DNA of 64,000 nucleotides from Plantago major (GCA_026545765.1 CM048844.1:20468237-20532236); one strand, 5' to 3'; positions 36,374 through 49,945 are shown, numbered from the stretch's first letter. The notes: a model not told the origin generated them from the sequence alone. Program-made: numbers and translations.

Positions 36374-36574
36374 CTTTCATTTGCTTTGATGGAAAGGAAA
36401 AAAAATTACAAAAAATATTATTTTTCATTATTTGGTATTCGGCTATTCACTAAATTCTAGATTTTTTTTGAAGATCTATCATATTACTATCTTTATGCAC
36501 TAAATAAGGGAGGTTATTTTTACTTTCACCTCTATTTTTTTTTTATTTCCCCTATTTTTCAGTAAACCAAATGA
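36374..36574. mobile_element. Diverged PIF/Harbinger-like MITE
   Basis: Its left arm (ctttcatttgctttgatgg) and right arm (aaaccaaatgaagc) match the ends of the MITE at 5298-5527, with the same runs of gga/ttcc between. The target duplication is no longer recognisable, so it is an old copy of the same family. Confidence 0.65.
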
Positions 36575-36704
36575 AGCATATCTGAACTAAATTACTTCCT
36601 ATCCTGTTCACTTTTTCCTTTTTTCCCTCGATGGAAAATTATCAATATGATTTAGTGAGAAATTATACTAAAAAGAGTATGATGTAACTAAAGTAAATAA
36701 CATA

Positions 36705-36940
36705 CTCCCTCCGTCCCGAAGAACTTCATACATTATGGTTAGCGCGCAATTTTATGCGAAAAGTTAAAGTAATGATAGAATATAGAAGAATTGGGAAAAA
36801 GTGTAATTTTAATGTCAAATTGTGTAAAGTTGAGATTGTTTATTATTTGTTGGGTGTGGGGTAGCTTCCTTTTTTATTAATGTAAGGATTACGTGGGGCT
36901 TTTAAAATGGCAAATCGTGAAGTTACATGGACGGAGGGAG
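36705..36940. mobile_element. Stowaway MITE
   Basis: A 236-bp element opening ctccctccgtcccgaagaac and closing with ggacggagggag, flanked by TA on both sides (36703-36704, 36941-36942). This is the canonical Stowaway terminus. The ends gaagaacttca / tgaagttac pair further inwards. Confidence 0.95.
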
Positions 36941-37867
36941 TAATTCGTTACTATTGCATGGAAAAGTTACACCCCCGCCTCTAACACAAAGTAAATGTCA
37001 CATTTAATTTGAAACGGAAATTGAACTATGAATCCAAAGTAGTTGAGAGAAAGTGAAATTGTATTATCGTATGTGTTCTAAATGGGTGGTAAACACTGGT
37101 ATGGGTGTATAATTTATAGAAAATGGAATTTGTATTTGTATTGCAACATGCCAAGATGTATAAATAAAATATTTGACATTTAATTTGAAATAAAGATTAC
37201 ACTTTCTAATTCAAATTTTTTCTTAGATTTTTTGAACTTAACCGTGTTGTGACTCAGGAGGGTTCTCGTTTCTCACATTTCTTCTCTTTCTTTTTCCCTC
37301 TTGTGACAACACAACATGCATCCTGGTCATCTCTCTAGGAAAAGGGTGAGATGTGGCCTAAGAGTACTCGTTATGGGGAGCGACAAAAAATCGTCACTTC
37401 CCATGTCATTCAACAGTCAACACCATTTGATTGTCACCATAAAGAGTATTCTTACAAATTACACCTATGCATTGCACAATTGCAGAAGCCAAGACATTTT
37501 ATTGTGTCAACCGCGGAAGCCAATTTCTAATCTTTCATGAGCTGGATGGAATCTCTCTTGACGCATAAAGCAAAATTCCAGTGTGGCCTCCAAAATGTTC
37601 ACCACATAGCCTGGAGAGCATTGTAGCGAACGATGGTGAAAGCTAGAATCTCAATTAGTCAATTAGTTGAGGGATAAAGTATTTAACACAGACGAAACAA
37701 AGGGAAACTTGCGACTTAAAGACAAATGGAATGCTAAAAGATCAAAAATAAGAAGAGAATCTTCAATATACGAAGCTAGCTTTTGCTTTCAACCGTCGAA
37801 ACTAAAAAGATTTATTCCAAAGCTGGCATGCATTCAAGTATTCAACATACTATAATATATAGCTAGT
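36941..37867. other. Intergenic region
   Basis: AT-rich, no gene or repeat recognised. Short frames at 37316-37540 and 37667-37855 have no supporting feature. Confidence 0.4.
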
Positions 37868-37980
37868 TGATTTGAGTGGCTCCGGATCCTTTCACCCTTA
37901 ATTGTCCACCATATCCTCCTCCATATGATGGATTGGTGACATGTGTCAATTTAATTTAACCATGTTAAACCATAGTTAAA
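37868..37980. repeat. Left copy of an inverted repeat about 12.4 kb apart
   Basis: This stretch (for example gttaaaccatagttaaat, gacatgtgtcaatttaa, ccatatcctcctcc) matches, as its reverse complement and with about 25-30 % divergence by eye, the sequence at about 50207-50325 (tttaactatggtagag, cgacatgtgtcatta, gtggaggagaag). It lies directly outside the Helitron-type end at 37987. Confidence 0.6.
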
Positions 37981-37986
37981 TATAAA

Positions 37987-38120
37987 CTAGTAATAACCTG
38001 TGGCGATGTCACAGTATAGTTTACTTTTAATAATAAATTAAAAGGGGTGATAAAATAAATTAATCAAAAAAATAAGGTAGTCAAATTTATGTGAACAACG
38101 TTGGTCGCGGTGTTGGTCGG
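37987..38120 (-). mobile_element. Helitron 3' end (minus orientation)
   Basis: On the minus strand the sequence runs through a short hairpin gtgacatcgccac and then aggttattaCTAG, followed by T, the classic Helitron 3' end (hairpin close to a terminal CTRR inserted before T). About 100 bp inward it stays similar to the inverted copy ending at 49431. The 5' TC end was not located. Confidence 0.6.
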
Positions 38121-38297
38121 TAGTCCTTCTTAATTCAATATTATATCATTGAGTGTTTATGCTAACTATATGAAATGTAAAAATAGGGTTCTATCACCGA
38201 CACATTAATTAATATGTAAATGTCTTTAAAAAAATTGTATCCTCAAAATAGAAATAAAATAAAATCTGAAAAGTATAAGCATGTCAATAGGGTTGTT

Positions 38298-38640
38298 TCC
38301 AACAACCCCGCGGTGGTATGTGGTCACTCCACCACACACAAAAAAAATATTATACAAATATAATTTCACATGTTACGATTATTTTTTCCAACCCACGAGT
38401 TCCTAACAACCCCGCGGTGGTGTGGATCACCCCACCAAAGACACAAAAATTATTATTCTACAAACATAACTTCACATGGTACGGCTGTTCAAACCCCCCA
38501 CCCCTCGGGGCTCGTTATGGAGATCAAGAAAGTAGAGAGAAGTTCGAAGAGAGTTTCCCCACCTAAAGAGTATCAGATCCCCCAGGCTCGTTATGGATCA
38601 AGAAAGTATAGAGAGAAGATCGAAGAGAGTTTCCCCGCCC
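38298..38640. repeat. Two adjacent tandem duplications
   Basis: A unit of about 103 bp beginning caacaaccccgcggtggt occurs at about 38298 and 38401. Immediately to the right, a unit of about 75 bp beginning ggctcgttatgga and ending gaagagagtttcccc occurs at about 38509 and 38584. A short relative of the first (ggcaacccctggggtggtat) lies at about 40731. Confidence 0.75.
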
Positions 38641-39519
38641 CTCCCCCGCGGGGAAAATGTAATTTTTACTAACTTGATCATAAACTGTTGCGGTCGGGTC
38701 TTCTAACAAAGGTTTGGAACGGATTCGAGTATATGCCAGACCGGACCTGAACATCATTATTTCGAACGGGGTTGAATTCGAATTGGACAGAACCAGTCCT
38801 TCAAGCCAGAAACAATAGAGAACAGAACTCTTATACCTCATCCTACCGATCGAATCTTATACATAAAGAAAATGAAATTGAAGGTCTTCACATGCAAAAT
38901 GTTGTTGATAGACATGTAGAGATCAACACACCACCAATTAACTCACGTGTATCTATTCTATCATATGGAGCTGAAAAGAGCACGTCTAGGAGAAAATAAT
39001 TTAAAAATCACATAGTGAAAATAAAAGCATAAAACGGGGATAAAAGTTAAACCTTAGAGATCTTTATAAACATTTAAATTATAATCAAAGCTCGTATACA
39101 TCATCAACTTACTTATCTGTATTTTATTTACTACTAAGTCGCAAGGTACTTTAGCCACATTTCGTCAATGATACACTAACTCAGCTAATTTACATGATGG
39201 TGGAGAACGAACATGTGCTCAAGGTTATTCTTCCTTATCCAAGTCGTGTAGTGTTGACTCTGCATTTTTCCGCATCAACCTCTACCTATTAAGAATCACA
39301 AATAAATGGTATTCCTTTCGTATCCAAGTCAAATATGTCCCGAATAATATTTTACAACTACTCGAACCCCATATGATGGAGCCTATTCTTAAAAAATAGA
39401 AACATCAAATTTATCTTGATCCATATCAAATAAATAAACAACTCAAGAAGAATATGCATAGAGTTGCATTTAAGTACACAATTATAGTAGACATTGTTGT
39501 TAGCCGACTTTATGAAAAC

Positions 39520-41645
39520 ATGCGAGTCATAAAGTCTAAAAGTTTTAGATGAATTCGTCTTGGCACTAAAAATTTAAATATATGTTCAAAATATTTTCGG
39601 AGTTTTGTATATAAATTTATATGAGATTTAATAAAAACTATATAATGCAGCCCATATACAAAAAATAAATAGTGAAAGATATACTGGCTGAAATGCAACT
39701 AATTCCATAAAATTTATGTGGCGATGCCACAATATAGTTTACGTTTAATAATAAATAGAAATGGGAAGATAAGTTTATTCCTAAATAGAGTTTTTTTAAA
39801 GCGTTTATACATAAATTGGGACCGTAAGTTTTTATTATTATAGAGAGTTTATTCCTTTATAGAGTATTCTTTTAGGGGGTTTTTACTGTATGTTCAAAAT
39901 ATTTTTCAGAATTTTGTAGAGAAATTTATATGAAATTTATTAACAACTATATATGCAGCGAACATACAAAAATAAACATTGAAAAATATACTCATTGAAA
40001 ATGCAATTAATTCCACAAAATTCCACGTGCGATTGAATTTAATAAATTATTTCTAAAATTTCATTATTTCATTTTATCTTATTTAATAAATTTTTATTTT
40101 ATTTTAATGAATTAAAAAATTATTTAATTAATAATATTATTCAAGATTGGTGTTTATGGATTCGTCTTGTCACAACGAATTCAAATATATGTTTAAAATA
40201 TTTTTCGAAATTTTGTAAATAAAGCTATATGAGATTTAATAAAAACTATATATATAGTCAACATACAAAAAATAAAATTTAAATATATACTGATTAAAAT
40301 ACAACTAATTACAGAAAATTCCATGTAGGACTGAATGGATCTGGTGAGCTTTAGCCCCTTGTGCTTTACATAATATATTGATGGATGGATGGATGGATAC
40401 ACCCTAAATACGATCTTAATTGGATATGGACTTTTCCAAACCACAATTAATCCGATTTTCCTTGTCAAAGACAATCATTGAAGTCTTCACATGCGAGTGA
40501 TAAAGTCGAAAAGATTTAGATGAATTCGTCTTGACACGACGAATTTAAAATATTTTTCGGATTTTTCTATATAAATTTATATGAGATTTAATAAAAATAT
40601 ATATGCAGCCAATATACAAAAAATAAACAGTGAAAGATATATTGGCTGAAAATGAAACTAACTCCACAAAATTCTTCGCCATTTACGTTTAATAATAAAT
40701 AAAAATGGAAGTACAAAATAAATTAATCGAGGCAACCCCTGGGGTGGTATGTGCTCCCCCACATAACGATGTTGGTGTGGACAATACAAATCTACCAAAC
40801 CAACATAATCAAAAGAAAATTCAACTGATAACTAATTTATGTGCTAAAACGTTAGCCTCTCATTTAACCAGCTGGCAAAACTTAATTCTCCATCAAATAC
40901 CTGAATTTCTTTGAAAAGTGAAACAAAAGGGCAAAGCTAAAATTTGTCAGTTTAAGATATTTAATCACAAAGAACAATCACTTTCAATTACTACATGTTG
41001 CCACTCAAAATCTTGAACAAATTTAGTTTTAAATTTGGCTGGCCAACCTTCCGCATTTTCTACAACCTAGACATAAAATTTTGTCACCAAGCAATAACAT
41101 TGCCCTCATGATCCCTAGCAACAACACTAATACGTTCCCTATTCGCCTATGCTCAACCGTATCAAAATTTTACGTAGGATGGCTGGAATTTGAATGAATT
41201 TGGTGGGATTTAACCCATCAGCTTTTATATTATCTTATTTAATAAACTTATATTTTTATTTTACTGAATAAAATGATTTATTTAATTAATAATAATCTAG
41301 ATTGGTGTCTATAGATTCGTCATGTCACGGTGAATTCAAATATATGTTCAAAGTATTTTTCGGAGTTTTGTAAATAAAAATTTATATCACATTCAATAAA
41401 AACTATATACGCAGCCAACATACCAAAAATAAATTATATTCAAGACTGGTGTCTATGGATTCGTCTTGTTACGACGAATTCAAATATATGTTCAAAATAT
41501 TTTTTGGATTTTTGTAGATAAAGTTATATGAGATTGAATAAAAACTATATATGGAGTCAACATACAAAAAATAACAATAAAATATATACTGGCTAAAATA
41601 CAACTAATTCCATGAAATTCCACGTAGGACTGAATTAATCTGGTG
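39520..41645. repeat. Dispersed ~190-bp repeat, six copies
   Basis: A block with atgaattcgtcttg, atatgttcaaaatattttt, tatgagatttaataaaaact and aacatacaaaaaataaa recurs at about 39520-39715, 39886-40030, 40150-40340, 40490-40690, 41300-41430 and 41440-41640. The first copy ends at a perfect Helitron-type hairpin gtggcgatgccac (39718-39730), suggesting these are nested or tandem Helitron 3' regions. Confidence 0.7.
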
Positions 41646-41728
41646 AGGTTTAGACCCTTATGGTTTACATAATATATGGATGGATGGATTTAGAAATTCC
41701 AAATTAACTCCTCAATATCAAAAGGTTG

Positions 41729-41731
<3 letters not shown>

Positions 41732-41818
<87 letters not shown>
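41732..41818. repeat. (TA)n microsatellite followed by (GA)n
   Basis: About 78 bp of pure TA followed by gagagagaga. Reading frames through it are artefacts. Confidence 0.97.
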
Positions 41819-41819
<1 letters not shown>

Positions 41820-41899
41820 ATCTTTGCATAAGCAAACGAAGGAAATGCAATCTTCCAAAATATAATAAGCAAATAAAAAATATAAAAATACTCTGAGAG

Positions 41900-43500
41900 A
41901 AGAAAGGCAATTGAGTCACTCTGCCAATATAGTGTAAATCTATATATATTTAAAAGACCAGTCTTTATTCTAAATTCTAGCTATAGGACTTTGACCTCAA
42001 ATGAATGTGAGAATTTATTTGAATTAATTTGATTTATTTGAAAAAGAAAATACAAAAAAAATTATAAAGAAGGCAAGTTTGCCAACCGAATGGAAGTCCA
42101 GCCCATTCGACGACCCGTTGCTTTGTAATACACCCTTTAATCTATGTTTAGTCGTGATCAACCAAATAATATCCCCGGAAAATCTCCTTATTCACACTCA
42201 AACCCATCAGATTCGGTATTTAGTTAGTTATTCTATTAATAGCTAGAATCATGTTCAGAATCCATTCACAAGATTACAGAATACATAGGAAGACTGGCAT
42301 ATAAGTAAATCAGTCCAATAATCAAAGAGTTAGACACAAGAATAATGATGAGAATATGTTACCAATATAAACAGACCTAAAATAAACTCCTCCACATTTC
42401 TATAAATAAATTCTTGCCAGTCATATGTCAAAGCCGGCCCACAACAAGTTGAATGGATGTTCCTGTCAAACGTTTAAAGATATGTAGATGAACAGGGCCA
42501 AAAAAATTACCTCGGCTAGCGATCGATTTTGATCTTCCAATGGAGAAACGATATACTCGAGCGACCGAGAGGTTTAGTCGACACGGCTAGCAGACGAATG
42601 AAGATATGAAAATTTTTCCAATGGCTATCAATTTAAATTTAATGGCAGAGACCAACCGAGTCGGTATCTGGGGAAAAAAGTGAAAAACCATAAATGAAAA
42701 CCCTACTTACCTAATTTAGCCAGAATTTGGAGACCGACTTTAGAGGGAACCAGTCACGCTTCTAACCTGTTGCTGCATCCGCCCCCTTTCGGATTCCGGC
42801 GGCCCTTCTTTTTTCTCTTTGTCCAGCCGCCCTTTTCTACGGCTTTGATGGACTGATGGTGTTTTGTTTGTGTGTGGTAGTAGTTGTTTTGACTTTATGT
42901 ACACCTTCATTCTTCTTTATTTTGCAGAAGCCCTTCTAATTATTTTTAGGTTTTGCATTACAGCCCCTTTTCTTATTTATATTACTTTCAGGATCATCTC
43001 CACTTTCATAATATTTAGTACTATATATATTATTAAAATATATAAAAAAATTAAGGCTGGTGTTAAATCGAGAGCACTATTTGTTATATTGAGAGCAATC
43101 ACGTTCATTTTAGGAAATATTTAAAAAATCAAGAAGCAATCTTTCCTGATATCCGTATCCTCTTTTTTTTTTTTTTTTGTTTTTTTTTTACGTCCCAATA
43201 TATCCGTATCAGATCTGTATCCGTGCTTCCTAGCTTACTACATGGTATGACACAATGTCAATCTTGAGAAAGTTGTATGAATCTAACTCATTTGCAAATA
43301 CAAAAAGCATGGAAACTATATTCTAATTTTAATAGATAAATTCAAAACTCTGTTTTAGGAACTATAGTCTAAGCTGCTTTTTTGAAATTCTTGATCGAAT
43401 CGAATGAATGGAATCGAATCGAATCAAATCAAGCAATTTGAAACGAATGAAATCAAACGAATCAAGAAATCACATTTGTCCCATTTTTTAATAATAATGA
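41900..43500. other. Gene-free AT-rich region
   Basis: No gene is supported. Short hydrophobic frames (such as 42864-43124) reflect T-rich composition. A T run lies at about 43155-43190. No RNA or clear repeat boundary was recognised. Confidence 0.4.
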
Positions 43501-43506
43501 ATACTA

Positions 43507-43777
43507 CATCCGGTCCATTAATAAATTCGTAAGGAGACTTTTTTCTGGACGTTGACTGTAATTACTCGCAAATTACACGACAAAAGAATATAATAAAATT
43601 ATATTATAAAAATAAATTAAGTATATTTGACTAACATAACTTTGTTTTATACTTTTTTGTGCGTAATTTGCAAGTAATTTATGATTTAAGTTCGAGAAAA
43701 AAATTCTCCTTAGAAAAATCGATTGTTAGTGTAATATAGCGTTCGAGGAAGATAACATGGAAACTAATACGGAGGAA
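43507..43777. mobile_element. Degenerate Stowaway-like MITE
   Basis: The left end catccggtccattaat and right end aatacggagga resemble Stowaway termini (ctccgtcc / ggacggag), with TA next to each. The internal arms (aatttgcaagtaattt, attactcgcaaattac) are complementary. Ends are worn, so the call is moderate. Confidence 0.5.
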
Positions 43778-44262
43778 TAAATGCCATTTCTCAATATTTG
43801 TGATAATGTCGTTTTGGTTCGACTTTAGTTTGGTTTAACTTGTTTTGGAGTTTTTGGGAGTCATTTGAAAGACTTGTAGAGTTTGGTTTGACTTTAGTTA
43901 GGTATAACTTGTTTTTTTATTTATTAAGTTTGAGAAAAAACTTAACGTATGCTTCTGAATTTACTTCTATTGTTCTAATATCTTCCAATAAAAGAACATG
44001 TCGATTTTTTGTTAGAGATGTACGTACAAAGTATGTGAACCAGTTTGAATGGTACTCTCAGGTTCCTGTAGTTTCTTATCTTAACTCAACTTTTACGGTA
44101 GAAAGGAAGGGTAATTCGAATCGTAACTATACTTTTTATTTCATTGATCTACTAAAAGTCGTGTTAAAAAGAAAGAAAGAAAAAGGTTGAAAATATCTCA
44201 ATTGAATAAATTTTCTTATTTTCCTCGTACAAAAGATGGGTTGTGTAAATAAATGATAAAAT

Positions 44263-44326
<64 letters not shown>

Positions 44327-44805
44327 TGAATTTAATGAACTTAAGAAATTTGAAGGCGAATCAAATTTGAGCGAATCGAATCAAGGCTGAATGGGCCCGA
44401 ATCGAATGAGTTTTAGGTTGAAAAAAGAAGCCTAACTCATACACTTATTCTCATAAAAGTTAATAAACCAACAGAAAACTGTTCGGCTCCATTAGAATAA
44501 AACAGTAAAAACAATGAGCACAAATCAAGTTTCTTAATATCCAATGCAAACCAGAGATAAACACTTCATTATGAACTTTGGAATTGCTACATACACAAAA
44601 TAACAGTAAGCTCTAAACCTCCTAATACAGCTAGCTTATAGATTAAATTGTCAAACATGAATCAGACCTCAGCACATTGTTTCATAATCCCGCACATTGT
44701 TTCAAAATCCCATAAAAAGAATTAATACATATAGCAAAACTAATAAATCCTAATTCATAAACGATTAATTCATACGTTGAAAACTGAATCAAGATCGATT
44801 TCGAC
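43778..44805. other. Gene-free region with a weak 116-residue frame and an (AAT)n tract
   Basis: The frame at 43840-44190 has no recognisable domain and typical spacer composition. An (AAT)n microsatellite occupies about 44264-44326. Nothing else was recognised. Confidence 0.4.
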
Positions 44806-44808
44806 TAA

Positions 44809-44962
44809 GGCTCTGTTCTTTTCATCTGAAAACTTATTAATTTCAGTTCAGTTCAGATCCATTTTGTTATGTTCTATTCTGTTTAGTTGTTTTTTTGCAC
44901 TATAGCTCAATTCCATTCAGTTCAGATCAGTTCAGTTCTGTTCAGACGAAGAGAAGAGAGCC
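44809..44962. mobile_element. Small PIF/Harbinger-like MITE
   Basis: A 154-bp element with terminal inverted repeats ggctctgttcttttcatctg and cgaagagaagagagcc, flanked by the 3-bp duplication TAA (44806-44808 and 44963-44965). Inner repeats of ttcagttcag are numerous. It differs in sequence from the MITE at 5298-5527. Confidence 0.8.
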
Positions 44963-44965
44963 TAA

Positions 44966-46255
44966 TTAAATGATGGAAGAAGAAATGGTGTAAAATGATG
45001 GAAATATTAGGTCTTAAATCACTCCTAACTCTCCTACACCTTAATCCGTGAATCGTGAACTAGCAGCATAATCGAAGTGATTTACGTGTTGCTGAATTCG
45101 TCTTTCATTTAACATTATCTATTTCAAATATCCTTATCTATATTAAAAAAGAAATTGCAAAATGTGACATTTCAATAATTGAAAGAGTATTATATATTTA
45201 TACATTGTAATTTTACCATCGAATAATAACATATCTCGAGTGAAAATATATACTGACGATATGAATGATTAGAAGGATTATATATATCCAATGAGAAGAC
45301 AGCTTAAGCATTCACATTCTAATTACATCAAGTACACCAAATATAATCTAAGATTCCGTAAGTAAATTAGTAAGTTTCATGAGAGTCCGTCTTTAAAGAG
45401 ACATTAAATAGACCGATAAACATTACAGTTTTATCCAGAAACATTAACGTGCTTTACTAATAACATCAGTGATAAACATATACATAAAAAATCGCATTAA
45501 AAATGTTCACTTATAAAACATTACTGATATTGTTTAAAACATATACTTAATGCTTAATATTTAATAATATCAGTCCGTCTCTCATATCTCTCAATGCATA
45601 TCTCTTGCAAATTTTGTGTAATTTAACACCTAATGATGTCATATAGTTTTCTGGAATTCCATTACCTCCAAAATTTAAACTGCGGTGCGGCCGTGCCTCT
45701 CGCGGAACACGTATTGTTCAATTGTTGGCCATGGATAATTTTTACTCATGGTTAAATTTTTTACATCAAATCCACTTATAAATCATTCATATCACAATTA
45801 TTACAAAGTTAGCACTCAATCTATCAAACTACATAGCTAAAATACAATCTCGCTCTCGACGGAAATCGACTCCACTTTGGTTATAATATTTGTTTTGCTA
45901 AATTACATATCCAATTCAAATTAGGTATGGACCTCAATGAAAAGTAGCAGAAGAACTACACTCTTATGGAAGTAGAATAGTTGCTTTGTTGTAATGGCAC
46001 AACTGAGTTTGAAGGCATGTCTTTTGCCTAATAATTTCTTGGTAGAAAATTGTCAAAGTACAGTATTATTAATTCCAAACTCGACGAATAACCCGACCAA
46101 TGTATTGATAAAAGTTAAATCGGATCCATTCGGATCAACCAACTAATATTTATGGAAACTAAAAATTACATATAATACAACTTAAAACTCATCATATACG
46201 TACATTTGTCAAGACTAATTCATAATGACCTATCAAATGATCACTAATAGTATCT
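44966..46255. other. Gene-free AT-rich region
   Basis: No gene, RNA or clear repeat was recognised. Confidence 0.35.
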
Positions 46256-46259
46256 CATG

Positions 46260-46590
46260 ACAGGGCCGGACATGGACATATTTTTAGGCCCGTGGGCCAG
46301 GGCTCGAGCCTGACTTTTAGGCCCGTAAGCCCGACCCCGGCCCGTCATATATAGGTTTATATATGTGTGTGTGTGTATTTAGTTTTTTATAGGATTGTAT
46401 ATTATGTTACATACTAAATAATATACAAAAATAATAATTATCTTGAAATGAATTCAATAAAATGACACATAAATGAATGTCGTAGAACCGTTTTCTATTA
46501 AAGTGAAGGTAAATATATTTTAAAAAATGATTAATAAATAGTCACCAGAATAAAATAATTTCAGGCCCAGCCCGAGCTCGGCCCGGTGTA
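46260..46590. mobile_element. Remnant related to the GC-rich hAT element
   Basis: Clusters of ggcccgtgggcc, ggctcgagcctg, cggcccgtca (46262-46345) and ggcccagcccgagctcggcc (about 46563-46582) enclose an AT-rich core. The same vocabulary marks the intact hAT element at 51798-52682. The terminal repeats and target site are not clear, so this is a diverged relative. Confidence 0.5.
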
Positions 46591-49010
46591 TGATAAATGC
46601 AAACTTGGTAAACTCCACTGTAAGAGTGATATAACTCTAACTTGAGCACTCAATTCAAAGATCTATACTAAAATGGTAAACCCTACTAATTGAATCATCG
46701 AAGAATGTACTATTCCAACTTGACAATTCAATTCTAAGGGCAAACAACTACAGAGATGGGATAAATCCGACTTGAAATCTCAATTAGAAGTGCAAACTCC
46801 ACTAATTGGGAAAATAATTTAATAATTAGATGTTTCCAACATAGAATGGGTAAATCAATTGTAAGAACGTGACATTTTCAACTTGGTAGTATAATTCGAA
46901 TGTCGAACCAACTATAAAAATGGGATAATTACAATTTATATGAAGATCAAATCTCACTTTTGTGGAAAAAATACTATAAGAAAGGAATTTTCCAGCTCTG
47001 TCATATGTGTCAGAGGGTAAATCAACGATGAGAATGTGATGTATGCAACATTGGTAAACTCCACTATAAGAGTGATATAATTCTAACTTGAGCGCTCAAT
47101 TAAAAGGTCTATGCTAAAAGGGTAAACCGTACTACTTGGAATCATCTAAGAATGTACTAATTCCAACTGAACATTTCAATTCTAAGGGCAAACAACTATA
47201 GAGATGGGATAAATTCGACTTGAAAACTAAATTACAAGTGCAAAACTTCACTAAAATAATTTAATAGTTAGATATTTCCAGCTTAGAATGGGTAAATCAA
47301 TTGTAAGTACGTGACATATTCAACTTGGTAATGTAATTCGAATGTCAAACCAATTCTAAAAATGGAATAATTACAATTTGGAAATTTATTCGCAGATCAA
47401 ATCTCACTTTGTGGAAAAATACTCTAAGAAAGGAATTTTCCAGCTCTATAATAGGTGTCGGAGGGTAAATCAACTATGAGAATGTGATAAATGCAACCTT
47501 GGTAAATTCCACTATAAAAGTGATATAATTCTAACTTGAGCACTCAATTCAAAGGAATATACCAAAAGGGTAAACCCTACTACTTGGAATTATCTAAGAA
47601 TGTACTAATTCCAAATGGACATTACCAAAAGGGTAAACCCTACTACTTGAAATTATCTAAGAATGTACTAATTCCAACTGGACATTTCAATTCTAAGGGC
47701 AAACATCTAAAGAGATGGGATAGATCTGATTTAAAAACTCAATTAGAAGTGCAAACATCACTAATTGAGAAAATAATTTAATAATTAAATATTTTCAACT
47801 TAGAATGGGTAATCAATTATATGAACGTGACATTTTCAACTTGGTAATCTAATTCGAATGTCGAACCAAAACTAAAAATGGAAAAATTACAATTTGAAAA
47901 TTTATCCGAAGATTAACTCACACTTTGTGGAAAAATATTCTAAGTAAGGAATTTTCCAGCTCTTTAACAGGTGTCAGAGGGTAAATGAACTATAATAATG
48001 TGATAAATGCAACATTGGTAAACTCCACTATAGGAGTCATATAATTCTAACTTGAGCACTCGATTCAAAGGTCTATGCTAAAACGGTAAACCTTACTACT
48101 TGGAATCATCTAAGAATGTACTAATTCTAAATGGACATTTCAATTCTAAGGGCAAACAACTATAGAGATGGGATAGATCCGACCTGAAAACTCAATTAGA
48201 ATTGCAAACTTCATTAATTGAGAAAATAATTTAATGATTATATATTTCAACTTAGAATGGGTAAATCAATTGTAAGAACGTGACATTTTTAACTTGGTAA
48301 TCTAATTCGAATGTCGAACCAACTCTAAAAATGGGATAATTACAATTTGGAAATTAATTAGAAGATAAAATCTCACTTCGTGGAAAAATACTCTAAAAGG
48401 GAATTTTCAAGCTATGTAACAGGTGTCGAAGGGTAAATCAACTATAAGAATGTGATAAATGCAACCTTGGTAAACTCAACTATAAGAGTGATATAATTCT
48501 AATTTGAGCACTCAATTCAAAGGACTATACTAAAAGGGTAAACCTTACTACATGGAATCATCAAAGAATATACTAATTCCAACTGGACATTTGAATTCTA
48601 AGGGCAAACAACTATAGAGATGGGATAGATCCGACCTGAAAGCTCAATTAGAAGTGCAAACTTCACTAATTGGGAAAATAATTTAAAAATTAGATATTTC
48701 CAACTTGGAATGGGTAAATCAATTGTAAGAACGTGACATTTTAAACTTGGTAATCTAATTCGGATGTCGAACCAACTTTAAAAATGGGATAATTACAATT
48801 GGAAATTTATTCGAAGATCAAATCTCACTTTGTGGAAAAAATACTCTAAGAAAGGAATTTTCCAGCTCTATAACAGGTGTCGTAGGATAAATCAACTATA
48901 AGAATGTGATAAATGCAACCTTGGTATAGTCCACTATAAGAGTGATATAATTCTAACTTGAGTGCTCAACTCAAAAGTCAAACACATCGACACAACGGTT
49001 AATGTGCTTT
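46590..49010. repeat. Tandem array of a ~450-bp unit, five to six copies
   Basis: The phrase gtaaactccactataagagt with atataattctaacttgagc returns near 46604, 47052, 47503, 48014, 48467 and 48924, so the period is about 450 bp. The third unit is longer (about 518 bp), because a 65-bp piece (accaaaagggtaaaccctac and following) is duplicated inside it. Each unit also has gggtaaatcaattgtaag and aattcgaatgtcgaacca. No coding capacity is seen; the frame at 47536-47781 is a product of the repeat. Confidence 0.9.
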
Positions 49011-49289
49011 ACAATGAGGTGCAACCTTGGTATAGTCCACTATATTTCATTTTTTCTTTATTAAATTATACTCCAAATGTCTTTCACTTATTTAATATTT
49101 TATGAAAGTTATGCCGTCGCCATGGGTCAGTAGGAGAGAGAAATTATAAATAATGAGAAAACTACGAGAGATGGATAATAAAGTTAAAAGAATAGTGGTT
49201 AGTAGTGCTTACTTTTTTGTTATTTTGGGTATGTGTAACGTTTTCTTATTTTATAGTTGACGTAGATCTATTCGGAGGGTGAAGATTGA

Positions 49290-49431
49290 ATCTTTGTGTA
49301 CCTTTTACATATTTTTTTTATGTACATGACTATTACTTTGACTACTTGATTTTCTCCATTTTTAAAGTTATACTCCTTTTATTTGTTATTAAAGTAAATT
49401 ATATCGTGGCATCGCCACGGGTTAGTACTAG
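49290..49431 (+). mobile_element. Helitron 3' end (plus orientation)
   Basis: A perfect hairpin gtggc-atc-gccac (49406-49418) is followed by gggttagtaCTAG (ending 49431) and then T, the Helitron 3' signature. The preceding 100 bp matches the inverted end at 37987. The 5' end was not found. Confidence 0.65.
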
Positions 49432-49570
49432 TAATAATAATAATAAACAGTTTACATATTATGGTCCGTCAATATTTACATAGTAAATTAAAATGAATTA
49501 TATTTAATAAACTAATATGGTGACGGTTTTATTTCACAGGCATATAGTTAATTTGCTATCGGTGAGGAAT

Positions 49571-49600
49571 AATAATATAATAGTAGTAGTAGTAGCAGCA

Positions 49601-49660
<60 letters not shown>

Positions 49661-49673
49661 TAAATAAATAAGT
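49571..49673. repeat. (TAG)n/(TAA)n microsatellite
   Basis: Runs of tagtagtagtag, cagcag and then about 65 bp of taataa. Confidence 0.95.
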
Positions 49674-49677
49674 ATCA

Positions 49678-49945
49678 CTTCCTTCTCCCGTATAAAGTTT
49701 CACGTTTGATTTTTATGACTTTTTAAACTTTTGTTTGACTATAAATTGATAATGAACGATAATGAAAAAACAATTACAGAATTTTATTATATATATATAT
49801 GTATAATAATTGTAGTAGTTTCATAATAATTTCTTAAAATTATTTTTACTATCACATTTATGATTAATTTATAGTCAAATAAAGGTTAAATAACATCAAA
49901 AAATTCAAATGCGAAGTTTGATTAAAAACGGGAGACAGATTAAAC
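49678..49945. mobile_element. MITE-like inverted repeat element
   Basis: The left arm (cttctcccgtataaagtttc, then gtttgattttta) pairs with the right arm (gaagtttgattaaaaacgggag). An inner pair tgactataaattgat / attaatttatagtcaaa is also complementary. The size and AT-rich core suggest a Stowaway-type MITE; target duplications are not clear. Confidence 0.55.

Noticed and set aside
47536..47781. 81-residue frame with a repeated YQKGKPYYLELSKNVLIP motif
   Set aside because: It arises from the internal duplication of the ~450-bp tandem repeat.
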